NCBI GenBank assembly: GCA_933822405.4
Contig: CAKOGP040001758.1
Span: 171,945-235,944, forward strand
Reading direction: 5' to 3'
DNA from: Cylindrotheca closterium
Taxonomy: Eukaryota > Bacillariophyta > Bacillariophyceae > Bacillariales > Bacillariaceae
DNA: 64,000 bases
In this document: positions 36,154 to 47,154 of the stretch, in pieces
Layout: each line of letters opens with the position of its first letter
Numbering within the stretch: the first letter of the stretch is position 1
The notes under the pieces: model-generated
Databases searched by the model: none
Seen by the model: only the letters and a program-made list of their open reading frames with translations
Told to the model about the DNA's origin: nothing
Translations under genes and position numbers: made by a program

Positions 36154-36161
36154 TATATATA
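36154..36161 (+). promoter_or_regulatory. Possible TATA box of the lipase gene
   Basis: TATATATA lies 59 bp upstream of the lipase ATG at 36220, at a plausible distance for a TATA element with a short 5' leader. This rests on position and sequence only. Confidence 0.3.
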
Positions 36162-36219
36162 GTGCCACTCACTCCTCTATCTGTGTTAAAATTCGCAAGT
36201 CCAAAGGAATTGAAACAAA

Positions 36220-37759
36220 ATGGCATGGGGTTGGGGCAATGGAGACGACAAAGAAGATGCATCAAAAGAGGCTGGAAGCATGATTGATAACGCTGGGAGC
36301 TTGATTGATGTATCTGCTAAAATGCAAGTTTTTCTTGACAATGCTCGCAACAAGTTCGAGGACCGTTACAAGGATGTGAAACTTAGGTATGCTTATCGCT
36401 TCTACTATTTGCACCATCTAGCTAGGCATGTTCAGTGAAACCTTATTCGTTTTCCTCTTTTAGGGTCACTCTTCCAGCTTTGATTCAGTTGGTGATTCAA
36501 GCGCAAGCCAAAACACCAAGCGACACAGAGTTCTCCCGAGACAAAATGTATAATACCGCTGGGGATGTCACAGAAATCAATGCCAAAGAGCTCGAAGGCC
36601 TGGATCGAAGCTTGAACTTTGCGGAATGGGCATATCTAACCTCGACCAAGGAACTGGAGAAGAATCTTTCATCCTGTGGGTACTCTTTGCTAAAACACGA
36701 AAAAGTCGATGAAGCAGGCAATGTTGGGTATTTCATCGCAATCGATCCAGAAACGAAAACCGCGGTGATTGGGATCAAAGGCACCTCGTCGTTGTCCGAT
36801 ATGTTGACGGACTGTTGTGCGGCGACTTCCAGGCAGGCGTTGGACCACAGTTTTATTGCCGACGACGACTCCTTCAAAGAAATTTCCGCCCATGAAGGTA
36901 TTCTTTTTTCCTCAAATGCGTTGGCAAAGAGCCTCAAGCCATTTGTAAAGGACCTCTTCCTTCCCCTCGACTATCGACTTTGTTTGTACGGGCATAGCTT
37001 GGGTGCTGGTGCGGCTACTTTGACTGGCTTATTGTTGCGATCTCAGTATCCAGAATTGATCCCTAACCACAGACTTGAAGTGATGGCATTTGCTTCTCCC
37101 CCAGTTTTGGATCACAAGGCAGCAAGTGCTTGCTCGTCTTTCACAACCACGATTGTCAACAACTCGGACGTTATTACTAGAACCAGTCTCAACAATGTAG
37201 AAGTGTTACTTCAAATCCTCTCTAAAATTCAAGAGAAGCTGGTTGAGGCTGGCATGGATCCCGTGGACATGCAGTCTACTGCTGCGTACTTGTCGAAAAT
37301 TCGAGAAGGAAAAGGTGGAGAAATGCTCATGACAGCAGAGGAAGGGTAAGCTGTCGTCGTCTGCTGCTGCTTGATCAACTCCTTCTTTTTCAGATACTCA
37401 TACCAGCTCTCCAACCAAGGTTCAATGTGTTAGACGAGGCGCAAAAAAATGTCTCAGTTGACGACCCTGATCACTTGTATGTTCCTGGAAAGGTCATTCT
37501 ACTTTACCGAAAGTGGCAAGATCGGAAGAAGAGAAGAGAGGATTTAGAAGAGATGGAACAGGTTGCAAAGGGAAAAGGAGAATCATTTTCTGAGAAAGAG
37601 GCAGTGAAAGATCAACCACCATTACTAGTGTACTATGTCCGAACGGACGGAATTGCGGACCCTCTTCGTCTTATTGAAATTGATGACGACATGATGAAAG
37701 ATCATTTGATTGGGTCATATCACATGGTGGTCGACAGTCTCAAGATGACATCAACGTAG
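36220..37759 (+). CDS. Class-3 lipase (Sn1-specific diacylglycerol lipase-like)
   Basis: Three exons: 36220-36386, 36464-37345 and most likely 37420-37759; 462 residues. Intron 1 is GTATGC...TTTTAG and restores an Arg codon. The lipase core has GHSLGAG with nucleophile S234, preceded by VIGIKGTSS (oxyanion region). The triad is completed by an Asp in NNSDVITR and a His in IGSYHMV in the last exon. LYVPGKVILLYR is also typical of the diacylglycerol lipase group. The second splice is uncertain. The good pyrimidine-CAG acceptor at 37393 leads to an early stop, whereas a weaker AAG acceptor at 37419 keeps the conserved C-terminus in frame. Either the weak site is used, or there is a one-base error or mutation here. 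There is no clear signal peptide; the enzyme is probably intracellular, acting on acylglycerols. Confidence 0.82.
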
Positions 37760-38751
37760 GAATATGTTGTTTGGAATATTGCTAATGACAATGCAATAGA
37801 TTTGAATCCATGCCAGAGGGCCTTTCTTGATTTTGATGAGCGTTATCCAACTAGATTCGGCAGAAAGTTTGCGCTGCTAGAAAACAAAAAAATTCCATCT
37901 CGGTGGAACATCGACGTGTAAAGTGGCTTATCTGCGATCAACAATATTATCCTTTACTTTTTTGTAGTAGATGAGTCACAACTCATGAATTATGTGTTTA
38001 GCCCTTTGTCCAATTCAACTTCACCTAGCAGACAACCGATACCTAATGTCGGTGTTCATGGGTGCGGACGTGGACAGGGATCATTTCTATTGGCTTCTTC
38101 ACTTCTTGTGCCGGCTGATCTTGAGGTTGTAATGGCATGGGGCATTACCACTGCTAACGGCAGGCCTCTCTGTAATGCGACATGGAAGGGAGGGTGCTAG
38201 TCCCACAAAAAGGACTCCCTACCAGTCCTCTCGTTCAACAAATCCAGGCCCGGGGCGGTGGCTGGCGTCTTTGGCAAAACATGACCCTGGCCCAGCCAAA
38301 CCCTCCTTCAAGACAAGATAGAGTGCCAAAAGAACAATGGTGTGGGTCCGTTCGTTGCGAAATGTTGGCGCAAGCACACAAAGAACGTTGATTGTAAAGG
38401 TATTGTAAATGCACTAGTCTCCTCTTTCCACATCTCCGTTTGCCCTGTGTGCAAGCGATTTTTTGGTCTTGCTTTTTTCCATAGCACCCATGCTTTCCCA
38501 TACAATCGTTTTCTCCATTTGTCAATTCTGCTGAGCCACTTTTCTCCACTCCGCACTGCACACTCAAGTCATTGGCGAAAAAGACGTTAAGGGCGGGGTT
38601 CACCTGAAAACCTCAGACTTAATAGAACGGCGGTTTCAGTTCTTTTTGTCGATCGAATATACGTTGGGGCTAACTTTGACTTTTATATAATTTTATAAGA
38701 ACAAGAGTATTGGATAGAACGGCGGTTGAAGTTGTTTTTTATGGTCTTTAA
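37760..38751. other. Intergenic, with an imperfect direct repeat
   Basis: No supported gene. An imperfect direct repeat is present: TAGAACGGCGGTT at about 38622 and again at 38714, each followed after 40-50 bp by CGTTGGGG and bordered by a CACYTGAAAACCT motif. It may be promoter material for the truncated gene start at 38752-38878. Confidence 0.5.
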
Positions 38752-38878
38752 TTAAAGATCGTTGGGGTTTCACTTGAAAACCTGAGATTGTGATTCTTGC
38801 TTGAGCTGTCCTCTCTCGCACAACTTCGATCTAGATCAAGTGCAAATGGAAGAAATACAGAAATTGGACAAGCAGGTT
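38752..38878 (+). repeat. 127-bp direct duplicate (left copy) of 43042-43168, cut by the gap
   Basis: Identical to 43042-43168 at an offset of 4290 bp. It contains the promoter-proximal part and first 14 codons (from ATG 38846) of the gene that is complete to its stop at 43557. It ends exactly where the run of N begins, which points to an assembly break or unresolved haplotypes rather than biology. Confidence 0.9.
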
Positions 38879-38888
38879 NNNNNNNNNN
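38879..38888. other. Assembly gap (10 N)
   Basis: Ten undetermined bases, a common placeholder for a gap of unknown size. The sequence to the left is duplicated at 43042-43168. Confidence 0.98.
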
Positions 38889-39679
38889 TCCAACAACAAT
38901 CTCTCAACCATGTGGCAACAGTCACTGCTGCTCTTGTTTCCCCACTTTGCTGTATGGAGGCTTCACTGGTATGCCATGCCAGGTCTGTCCCACTCTTCTC
39001 TATCTTGGTCCTATGAAGTGAGCCGAGCAATTAGTTTCTCTAGACGACTACTAGTAGCTCCCAAATGAAGCTGAAAGGCACGAACATCACATAATCTTAA
39101 TGGGCAATAATGGAACCAGAGTCAAGTCTGGAGGCAAGAACCATGGAATATTATCTGAACGCAATGTCTCTATGGCTATATTGAAGGCATTGGAATGGCT
39201 GATGGTTGATAGATGAGTTTCATTGTGCCGATTCTTTTCAGTTCTACACCCAGTCAAGAAAGCTTGCCATCTGGGTCCAGTCCAAAACTTGTATGACTCG
39301 CCACCGCATTGACTCATTGCTGATACATGTGATAGTATGTGATCAAGTTTGACACTGCCCTTGAATATTCTACAATCAGCAAAGACCTAGGAAAGGTGAG
39401 AGTTTATGGATGCGTTACTAAATGTTCAACTCATGCTTGCATCCAGCTTTTTTTCAATTTTGATCCTCTGGTCCTAAACCTCTTATGCTTCCACAATAAG
39501 GAGTGGATAAGAAGATTCTTCATATGACTACATGCAGAATATTGGAAGAATGGGTCATCTATTAAGCAATGCTGATGGGGATCAGATGAGATTGAATCGC
39601 AAATTAAAGGATGTCTATTGCTGCTTCTGGCAACACTACACATTTCATTGTTCCAGCTGCTTGCAGTTTCATTCCATCA
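38889..39679. other. Non-coding stretch right of the gap
   Basis: No supported gene. Several open frames of 60-76 codons exist on both strands without recognisable motifs. The sequence has the same AT-rich, T-run-poor texture as the satellite array that follows, and the last bases may hold strongly decayed array units. Confidence 0.45.
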
Positions 39680-41990
39680 TATTACTCCAGTATGAAGACT
39701 ACTCTCCAAAGAGTTCTATGTTTGCCGGCAATGGGATGAAATGAAAAGCAGTGCAAATCAGATGAGTGGAAGTGAATTTGATGGCTGCATTTATAGGTCC
39801 CAGCTGAGAATGCTTCTTCTGGAGTTTTGATCGATCGTCATGTTTACGATGTGCTTCCACCATATAGAAACAATATAATGGTTGTTCCATACAATGGCTA
39901 CATTCTGGCGACTGCTTGGGACATGGCCGAGGCAATTCTGATGAGTAGAACTGGATTTGATGGACAAGTTGGTGAGTTCCAACTCATGCTTGTTGTGGAA
40001 TTTTGATCCATCATCATGCTTACCATGTGCTTTCACCATATGGGTCCAATATAATGATTGTTCCAATCAATGAATACATACTGGTGAGCAATTGGGACAT
40101 GGCCGTGGCAATTCTGAGGAGTAGAACTGGATTTGATAGTCAAGTTAGTGAGTTCCAACTGATGCCTGTTCTTGAATTTCCATTGATTGTCATGCTTACC
40201 ATGTGCTTTCACCATATAGGTCCGTTATAATGATTGTTCCAATCAATGAATACATACCGGTGAGCAATTGGGACATGGTCGAGGCAATTCTGAGGAGTAG
40301 AACTGGATTTGATGGACAAAATGGTGAGTTCCAGCTGATGCTTGTTGTGGGATTTTGATCCATCATCATGCTTACCATGTGCTTCCACCATATAGGTCCA
40401 ATATGATGGTTGTTCCAATCAAGAAATACATACTGGTGAGCAATTGGGACAGGGTCGAGGCAATTCTGAGGAGTAGAACTGGATTTGATGGACAAAATGG
40501 TGAGTTCCAGCTGATGGTTGTTGTGGAATTTTGATCCATCATCATGCTTACCATGTGCTTCCACCATATAGGTCCAATATGATGGTTGTTCCAATCAAGA
40601 AATACATACTGGTGAGCAATTGGGACAGGGTCGAGGCAATTCTGAGGAGTAGAACTGGATTTGATGGACAAAATGGTGAGTTCCAGCTGATGGTTGTTGT
40701 GGAATTTTGATCCATCATCATGCTTACCATGTGCTTCCACCATATAGGTCCAATATGATGGTTGTTCCAATCAAGAAATACATACTGGTGAGCAATTGGG
40801 ACAGGGTCGAGGCAATTCTGAGGAGTAGAACTGGATTTGATGGACAAAATGGTGAGTTCCAGCTGATGCTTGTTGCGGAATTTTGATCCATCATCATGCT
40901 TACCATGTGCTTCCACCATATAGGTCCGTTATAATGATTGTTCCAATCAATGAATACATACCGGTGAGCAATTGGGACATGGTCGAGGCAATTCTGAGGA
41001 GTAGAACTGGATTTGATGGACAAAATGGTGAGTTCCAGCTGATGCTTGTTGTGGGATTTTGATCCATCATCATGCTTACCATGTGCTTCCACCATATAGG
41101 TCCAATATGATGGTTGTTCCAATCAAGAAATACATACTGGTGAGCAATTGGGACAGGGTCGAGGCAATTCTGAGGAGTAGAACTGGATTTGATGGACAAA
41201 ATGGTGAGTTCCAGCTGATGCTTGTTGCGGAATTTTGATCCATCATCATGCTTACCATGTGCTTCCACCATATAGGTCCGTTATAATGATTGTTCCAATC
41301 AATGAATACATACCGGTGAGCAATTGGGACATGGTCGAGGCAATTCTGAGGAGTAGAACTGGATTTGATGGACAAAATGGTGAGTTCCAGCTGATGCTTG
41401 TTGTGGGATTTTGATCCATCATCATGCTTACCATGTGCTTCCACCATATAGGTCCAATATGATGGTTGTTCCAATCAAGAAATACATACTGGTGAGCAAT
41501 TGGGACAGGGTCGAGGCAATTCTGAGGAGTAGAACTGGATTTGATGGACAAAATGGTGAGTTCCAGCTGATGCTTGTTGTGGAATTTTGATCCATCATCA
41601 TGCTTACCATGTGCTTCCACCATATAGGTCCAATATGATGGTTGTTCCAATCAAGAAATACATACTGGTGAGCAATTGGGACATGGCCACGGTAATTCTG
41701 ATGAGTAGAACTGGATTTGATGGACAAAATGGTGAGTTCCAGCTGATGCTTGTTGCGGAATTTTGATCCATCATCATGCTTACCATGTGCTTCCACCATA
41801 TAGCTCCAATATGGTGATTGTTACAATCAATGAATACATACTGGTGAGCAATTGGGACATCGCAGAGGCAATTCTGTCAAGTATGGAACTGGACCTGATG
41901 GCCCAGTTTGTGAGTTCCAGCTGATGCTTCTTGTTGGTCAAGAGTTTCAGTTGATTGTCATGCTTACCTATGCTTCCCCCAGGGTACAGA
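39680..41990. repeat. 176-bp tandem satellite array (about 12-13 units)
   Basis: Head-to-tail units of 176 bp. Unit starts, taken at the GGTCC after CACCATATA, are 40219, 40395, 40571, 40747, 40923, 41099, 41275, 41451 and 41627. Decayed units lie on both sides (from about 39680, and 41803-41990). Two subtypes occur. Type A has CCGTTATAATGATTG and GACATGGTCG; type B has CCAATATGATGGTTG and GACAGGGTCG. From 40219 the order is A-B-B-B-A-B-A-B-B, so 352-bp A-B dimers recur. Central units are nearly identical and edge units are diverged, as expected of an array homogenised by unequal crossing-over. Minus-strand frames of 123-132 codons spaced every 176 bp are a by-product of the unit's composition. 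Confidence 0.95.
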
Positions 41991-42845
41991 TGTTTGGTGA
42001 TGCTGCCTACCGGTAGTCATTAGTAGGTAAATAGTTTATACTAGGTGGTAATAGGCCTAATGTTTTTTAAAACATATGCTACTGTACTATTTATGAGCTC
42101 ATCGGACAAGATTACATAGCCATGGTTGGTAATCTTCTTCAGCCTCCAATTGACAAGCAACTCTCCTGACCAGGAGGTGGATCTCAATAGTAATGTTATT
42201 GTTCTTGTTCTGACTTCCAACTTGGGAGCCTGATTCATTGGCTGTCCATGAAACCTTGTCTCATCTTCTAGGAAGAGCCAGCCTGATTCCAAGATGCCGT
42301 CATGAAGCTGATTGTCTTGTAAACGCCACATCGCTAATTCTTCAATCGTATCAAGTGTTGGATCTCCTCAATCCTGCTCCCATTTTAAAAGCAACTCTCA
42401 TGACCAGGAAATGGATTTCACTATGGCATTGTTGCTATGCAAGGAAATTGATCAAATGCATTGATGGTACAGTGCTCGGCAATCATCTCCAATAAGATCG
42501 CATGGATTCAATTGAAGACATTGGCCTTGCAATGATTGCCACAATAAGGTGGAGCCTCTGGCCCAGCAAACACAAGAACCAAGTCCACGCATTCTTCTAT
42601 TGGCAAGATCTTCTGCCATGGTTGCAAGGTGCTACTAGCAGAAGTTTTGGTGGGTTTCTTCTCCCTGTATAGTATCATCCAAGCATGATGCTGAATATTC
42701 AATGGTTTTGGGGAGATATATGGCGCACCTTTGGTTGTTTGACCGTGAGATCATGCATTCCAACAAAAAAAATTTAAAAAATATATATGACATGAATGAT
42801 ATATAAAAATTGATGGCAAGTTGTCTGTGATTTCGGTCCGAATTC
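41991..42845. other. Non-coding stretch, possible decayed transposon
   Basis: No supported gene. A diverged direct repeat is visible: GCAACTCTCCTGACCAGGAG near 42156 and GCAACTCTCATGACCAGGAA near 42391. A 96-codon minus-strand frame (42041-42331) could be a coding remnant but has no recognisable domain. Confidence 0.45.
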
Positions 42846-43021
42846 AAATCTGAGAATTTCTCAGATTTAATTAATTTTGGCCTTTGGCAGGCTGGCGTGC
42901 AATTTTTTTTAAATCTGAGAAATTCTCAGATTTGAAAAGCCAAGGTATCCAAAATTGGACCAAAATATTGATTGACGTATGTAGAATGTACCATAATCAA
43001 ATCTGAGAAACTCTCAGATTT
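42846..43021. repeat. Three 23-bp palindromes with AAATCTGAGAA arms
   Basis: Near-perfect inverted repeats lie at 42846-42868, 42911-42933 and 42999-43021. Each has the arm AAATCTGAGAA followed by one central base and its complement; the third has one arm mismatch near the centre. The second is the reverse complement of the first. Spacing is 65 and 88 bp, just upstream of the gene start at 43136. Confidence 0.8.
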
Positions 43022-43041
43022 GAATTCTGTTCGCAAAAGGG

Positions 43042-43168
43042 TTAAAGATCGTTGGGGTTTCACTTGAAAACCTGAGATTGTGATTCTTGCTTGAGCTGTC
43101 CTCTCTCGCACAACTTCGATCTAGATCAAGTGCAAATGGAAGAAATACAGAAATTGGACAAGCAGGTT
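43042..43168 (+). repeat. 127-bp direct duplicate (right copy) of 38752-38878
   Basis: Right-hand copy of the gap-flanking duplicate. Here the sequence continues without a break into the rest of the coding region. Confidence 0.9.
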
Positions 43169-43557
43169 GAGGACTTGCAAAAAAAGCGCGACGCTCTAGT
43201 TGCGAAACGCCGCAGCTTGGTGGAGGACACAAGCAAGGAACAACCACCGCGAGACGCGCCTTTGAGTCTCGTTTGGCACAATTGCGTATGGAACATCCAA
43301 GCTGGAGGTTCGGTGAACTGGATTGGGGCTATGGTCAAGAAAGTGATGGAGAGATGGAGTACTACGTGCAAGTAGCAAATTGTCCAGGTGTAGGCAAGAA
43401 GCTCGATTTCTTGGAGGATCCCGATGACCGCTACAGTATTGTTTTTCAGCGTTATGAAAAGGACGCGCACTTCGAGCAAGGTGGATTTACAGTTTATTTG
43501 TGCGAAGGTACTCTCTATATGCCCATTGAAAAGGAGTCCAAGAAACGCAAAACCTAG
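43136..43557 (+). pseudogene. Coiled-coil-start gene of unknown function, frame-broken
   Basis: From ATG 43136 the frame codes a coiled coil (MEEIQKLDKQVEDLQKKRD...) that stays open to about 43375. The conserved-looking continuation (MEHPSWRFGELDWGYG ... ending KKRKT) is in the -1 frame, open from 43171 to the stop at 43557. A single shift somewhere in 43171-43375, most naturally around 43225-43260 where both frames read well, would join them to a protein of about 140 residues. Causes could be a one-base assembly error, a real mutation, or ribosomal frameshifting; an A-AAA-AAG heptamer occurs in frame at 43180-43186. I do not recognise the protein. The start is duplicated beside the gap at 38879. 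Confidence 0.5.
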
Positions 43558-45978
43558 AAACTAAGAAGACATAAAATTTGATGAGATGGATGAGAAAAGT
43601 GCTTCTTAGCCATTGCAAGGACGAACAAGTTTGCACTGCATAGAACTCCGCAACACTAAAATCATTTCAAACAACAACGTTGGCAACAACTATAATAGAT
43701 CTACTTCAATTTCCTTTCAGAACTTATCATTTCAAGTACCTCCGAAACATATGATAGTGTAGCACCATACTCTACAGTCAAGGATTGGTCCAGGTACCAT
43801 AGTGGTAGTCGCCCTGACATTGCTGATGCCACTACGGTTCCCAAGGTGCTGTGTGTCAAACGCAGAAGACGCTGTTCCATATAAGACGCAATCTGAACAG
43901 CAAGAATCTCAGGATGTTCATATATTCACGTTACAGAGTCCGATGGCCATTTCAACATCACAACGGCCATACGTTTGCCATGATGGGAATCAGAACATAT
44001 GACCCCGATCCGCGAATTCCCAACCCAAAATGTGGCAGGAATTTGGAATTCTGGTGACAAAGTAAAAATTTCAAAAAGCAGCTATGGACCTAGAACCTTT
44101 TCAGGTCGCTAGAGAATAGTTTGCCCATTCCTTGTAAAAAATTCCAAGTTGCTAGGAGGTCGTAGAGGGGCTTCACTACAGAAAACAACATTTGTGTAAC
44201 GGCTAAAAAAGAAACCGTTATCAAGTCGATTGAGTCAATTAGTAAGTCGATTGAGTCAATTCCGATTTTGACTCGTGTGATTACCAAAACGAAAAACAAG
44301 AGGTAAGAGGGCGATCTCCTACCATACGACCTTGTTGCGATTACATTTTTAGATAAATTTCCCGGCGATATTATAAATATATACCTAAACTAGACCTCTG
44401 CATACTCTAAATTGCGAAAGTGGCTAGATTCGATCACAGGGAAGGAAATTCGACCAAGTCAAAGAGAAACCTTAGGAAAGAGAGAAAAAAATAAGCTAGC
44501 CTAGAATCTATTTACCGGCGCAGCACTCCAAAACACCGCCCAAAGTCGATACTAGTTGGTATTTGGACAACTTTGAACTTAGTGCCATGGTGTCTGGGTA
44601 CTGACTCGGCGACTGAGAAGGATTCCTGACACCAAGTTTCATAAACCTGGATTGACCACTGTAGCAGGGTGATTGCCATTGAATCGCTTGCACGTAGAAA
44701 TCACCCATTCCAAGCCCCCCAATCTCATCATACATACCCATGGACGACAACTGTATGTTGGAATGAAGAATTCTGAGGAAATTCGGTCCACACCAATACC
44801 ATTTCCCATTTTGGACCGAATTTCACTGAAAACTCTTCCCATTTTTGTTAGATCATTCTTGATCTAGGCCGAAAAAATGTAAAGAAACCAGAAAATAGAA
44901 ACAATAGGTATCCAAGGGACCTTCTGGTGTATTGTTGAATGTATAGTTGTCTCCAGGGCGGCCACACCGACCCTCATGATGACAGGTGACACGACAGCAG
45001 CAAACATTCGGATTCAAAAATCTCAGCCAATATTCCATAGAAAAAGCAACCGAATGGATCTCCGAGTAGGTATGGTCACTGCGAAGCTTTCCAGCACATG
45101 TTGCATATGAGGCCTTGCCCTCTTGACCTTCTGCTGACCAGATTAAGCAACCCAACAGAACATGTTTGGCGAATTTTGGTAGATTGTAGTGTAATGGAGG
45201 CGAAAGGAATAGTGAATCGCCGCTCCAGCCATAGTCCATCTATCAAACATGCTTGCCATAACATGTTATTCAGTTTTTACTTCTCTGGGCGCCCACACCG
45301 GCTACCCATTGTGATGGACGAATTCCCAACTCAATATTGTCGTGTGAAAATCGTCCTGTAGGAGCCCAGATACCGCACATCAAATGATACCACCGTCTTT
45401 CCTATAACATAATAAGCAACTTCCGAAGAAAATTTGACATCTTTACTGCCTTGCGACTGCGTGGGGTCCCAAATCCATGCAAAAACCGAATTTCAGACCT
45501 CGTTTATGTGTCTTTTGCAGTCATTTCAGAGGTGAAAGGAACAAACTCGTCCATTTCACCTCATACAAACAAGATAGATACGGTCACGACAAAGGCCGCT
45601 TCCAAAATGCAAGAGTTTTCCTCCCGAGGGTGGTGATTTCCTCGGCCTGAAGGCATACCATTGTTGGTGGAAAGAAGAATTGATGTGATTGAAGACGATC
45701 TCAACTGAAGGGCGCATAGAGGTGCGCGAAGAGTTAGACGTCTGATTACGTACGGAAAATACTGGTTCGCGCGCAAATTCTTGCTAAAGTACCAGGCGCC
45801 TCGTTGAATTTTTGCGTGGAACCAAAATGGAACCCAAAAACATCCGAGATTTCTGTTTTTTCCAAAACCACATCAAATTCACGTTCCTTGAAAGCAGAAG
45901 CAGAATGGGATTTTAATCTTGCTACTGCACTGCTTAGCCTACAAAAAGGAATGTAATTCATTGGATCTATTACCAAGC
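43558..45978. other. Long intergenic stretch, no supported gene
   Basis: 2.4 kb with only short frames. Noted elements: an 18-bp tandem repeat AAGTCGATTGAGTCAATT (about 44223 and 44244), and a block at 43988-44025 related in inverted orientation to the left flank of the retrotransposon at 47155. Minus-strand frames at 44853-45239 and 45746-45976 have no recognisable motif and may be transposon remnants. Confidence 0.45.
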
Positions 45979-46925
45979 CTACGCAACGTTGCCTACATAT
46001 TCTTCCAATTCATCCCAGTCTCTACTCACCGGCACACAAGCACCGTCTTCGCCGTCCTCGTCAACATCATCTTCAAAAGATTCAATTTCTTTCATGAAGT
46101 CCATCGCATACAACACCTGTTCTTGGTTCAGTTCTACGCGATCCGTCCGGTTGCCTTCGAAGTAAACCTCGCCATCAAACTCGACAATATAGTTCGCAGT
46201 GTTGACGGTTTTGCCATCTTCTTTCACGAGGTTAACATCCACCACTCGACCAACAGCCGGCTTGTTGTCATCAACTGCCACAGCAACTCGGATACAAAGG
46301 TAGCTCTCCAACATAACAATCAGCTGATGTTCGACCTCTTCCGCCTCCCTCTTTTCATTCTCTCTTCCACGGATCAAATCCTCAAAATCTCTGCTCTGAG
46401 CTTCAATGATTCAATGAAAAATTCGGCAGGAAGCTCCACGTCTTTGCCATTTGTCTGGATCAATAATTTCAGAGCCTCCGCCTCTGATTCTTCTCTGATA
46501 CATTGGACCGTTTTGGCATTCTCCACCTTCATTTCGCTCTTGATTGCCGCCAATTCAGCTTGGAGTTTTTCGTCAGCTTCGACTTGAGCGTCTTCTGCTG
46601 TGGTCTGTTGGATTTTCCCGACGGTGTCATCGTAGGTTGTCCTTTTTGGGCGGCCGCTTTTGTGTGGTGTGACAGTAGGCATGCAGTATTCGAGGCCGTT
46701 GATTGATTTCTTCCTGATTCTTGTAGATGTAGCAACAGTGTGGGCTTGGCATTGTTTGTCGTTTGGCAAATCTGGCCGAGGAGGAGCTTTACAACGTTTA
46801 CACGAGTCACAGGCCGTACACCACTGCTTTCCACTTGCATGGGTACAAAGGTACACTCTTTTCTTCTTGTGATGGGACCGTGGAGGTGTCTCCTTGGCGT
46901 TCCTCTTTCCACGTCGCGTTGCCAT
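45979..46925 (-). pseudogene. Cys-rich, coiled-coil protein gene broken by one frameshift
   Basis: Two minus-strand frames abut. The first (46925-46374, 183 codons) starts with a Lys/Arg-rich stretch and a Cys cluster (CTHASGKQWCTACDSCKRC), which looks like a zinc-binding motif, followed by a coiled coil. The second (46377-45979) is in the -1 frame and continues the coiled coil (ENEKREAEEVEHQLIVMLES). It then enters an ordered segment (VGRVVDVNLVKEDGK...NYIVEFDG) that resembles a Tudor/chromo-like barrel. The shift lies at a TTT run near 46375-46379, so one missing T would explain it. The gene sits 230 bp from the retrotransposon. It may be a transposon-associated gene or a lineage-specific nuclear protein; I do not recognise a family. 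Confidence 0.5.
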
Positions 46926-47154
46926 CGTGAATGATGATGACGAGTCATGAATTTCATCCTCCCTCAGTCAAAAATTGGCGCGAATTAGTTTCAAGCATAG
47001 GGCTGATATCCTCAGCCCAATGCGCTTCTATCTGTCCAATCGGCGTCGTTATGCGACGTCTTCTCAAAATGACCATTTTGGATCTCTATGGTGCTATTTT
47101 TTTGGAAAATGCCAAAATTTGGGTGGAAAGGGTGGGAAATTCGCGGATCGGGGT

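Noticed and set aside
37391..37432. Lipase ending at the stop reached from the CAG acceptor at 37393
   Set aside because: It would lose the conserved C-terminal exon with the catalytic His, which is clearly coding; kept only as a possible unproductive isoform.
40196..41799. Series of minus-strand frames of 123-132 codons spaced by 176 bp
   Set aside because: 176 is not a multiple of three, so the frame rotates through the array. The repeat unit lacks stops on that strand by composition; no start context or non-repetitive coding part exists.
39680..41990. CRISPR-like regular repeats
   Set aside because: The whole 176-bp unit is repeated without unique spacers, and the window is eukaryotic.
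42041..42331. 96-codon minus-strand frame right of the satellite
   Set aside because: No domain or homologous pattern recognised; could be a decayed transposon but cannot be supported.
44853..45264. Two overlapping minus-strand frames with several Cys residues
   Set aside because: I considered a transposase remnant, but there is no catalytic motif and the Cys spacing fits no zinc-finger type.
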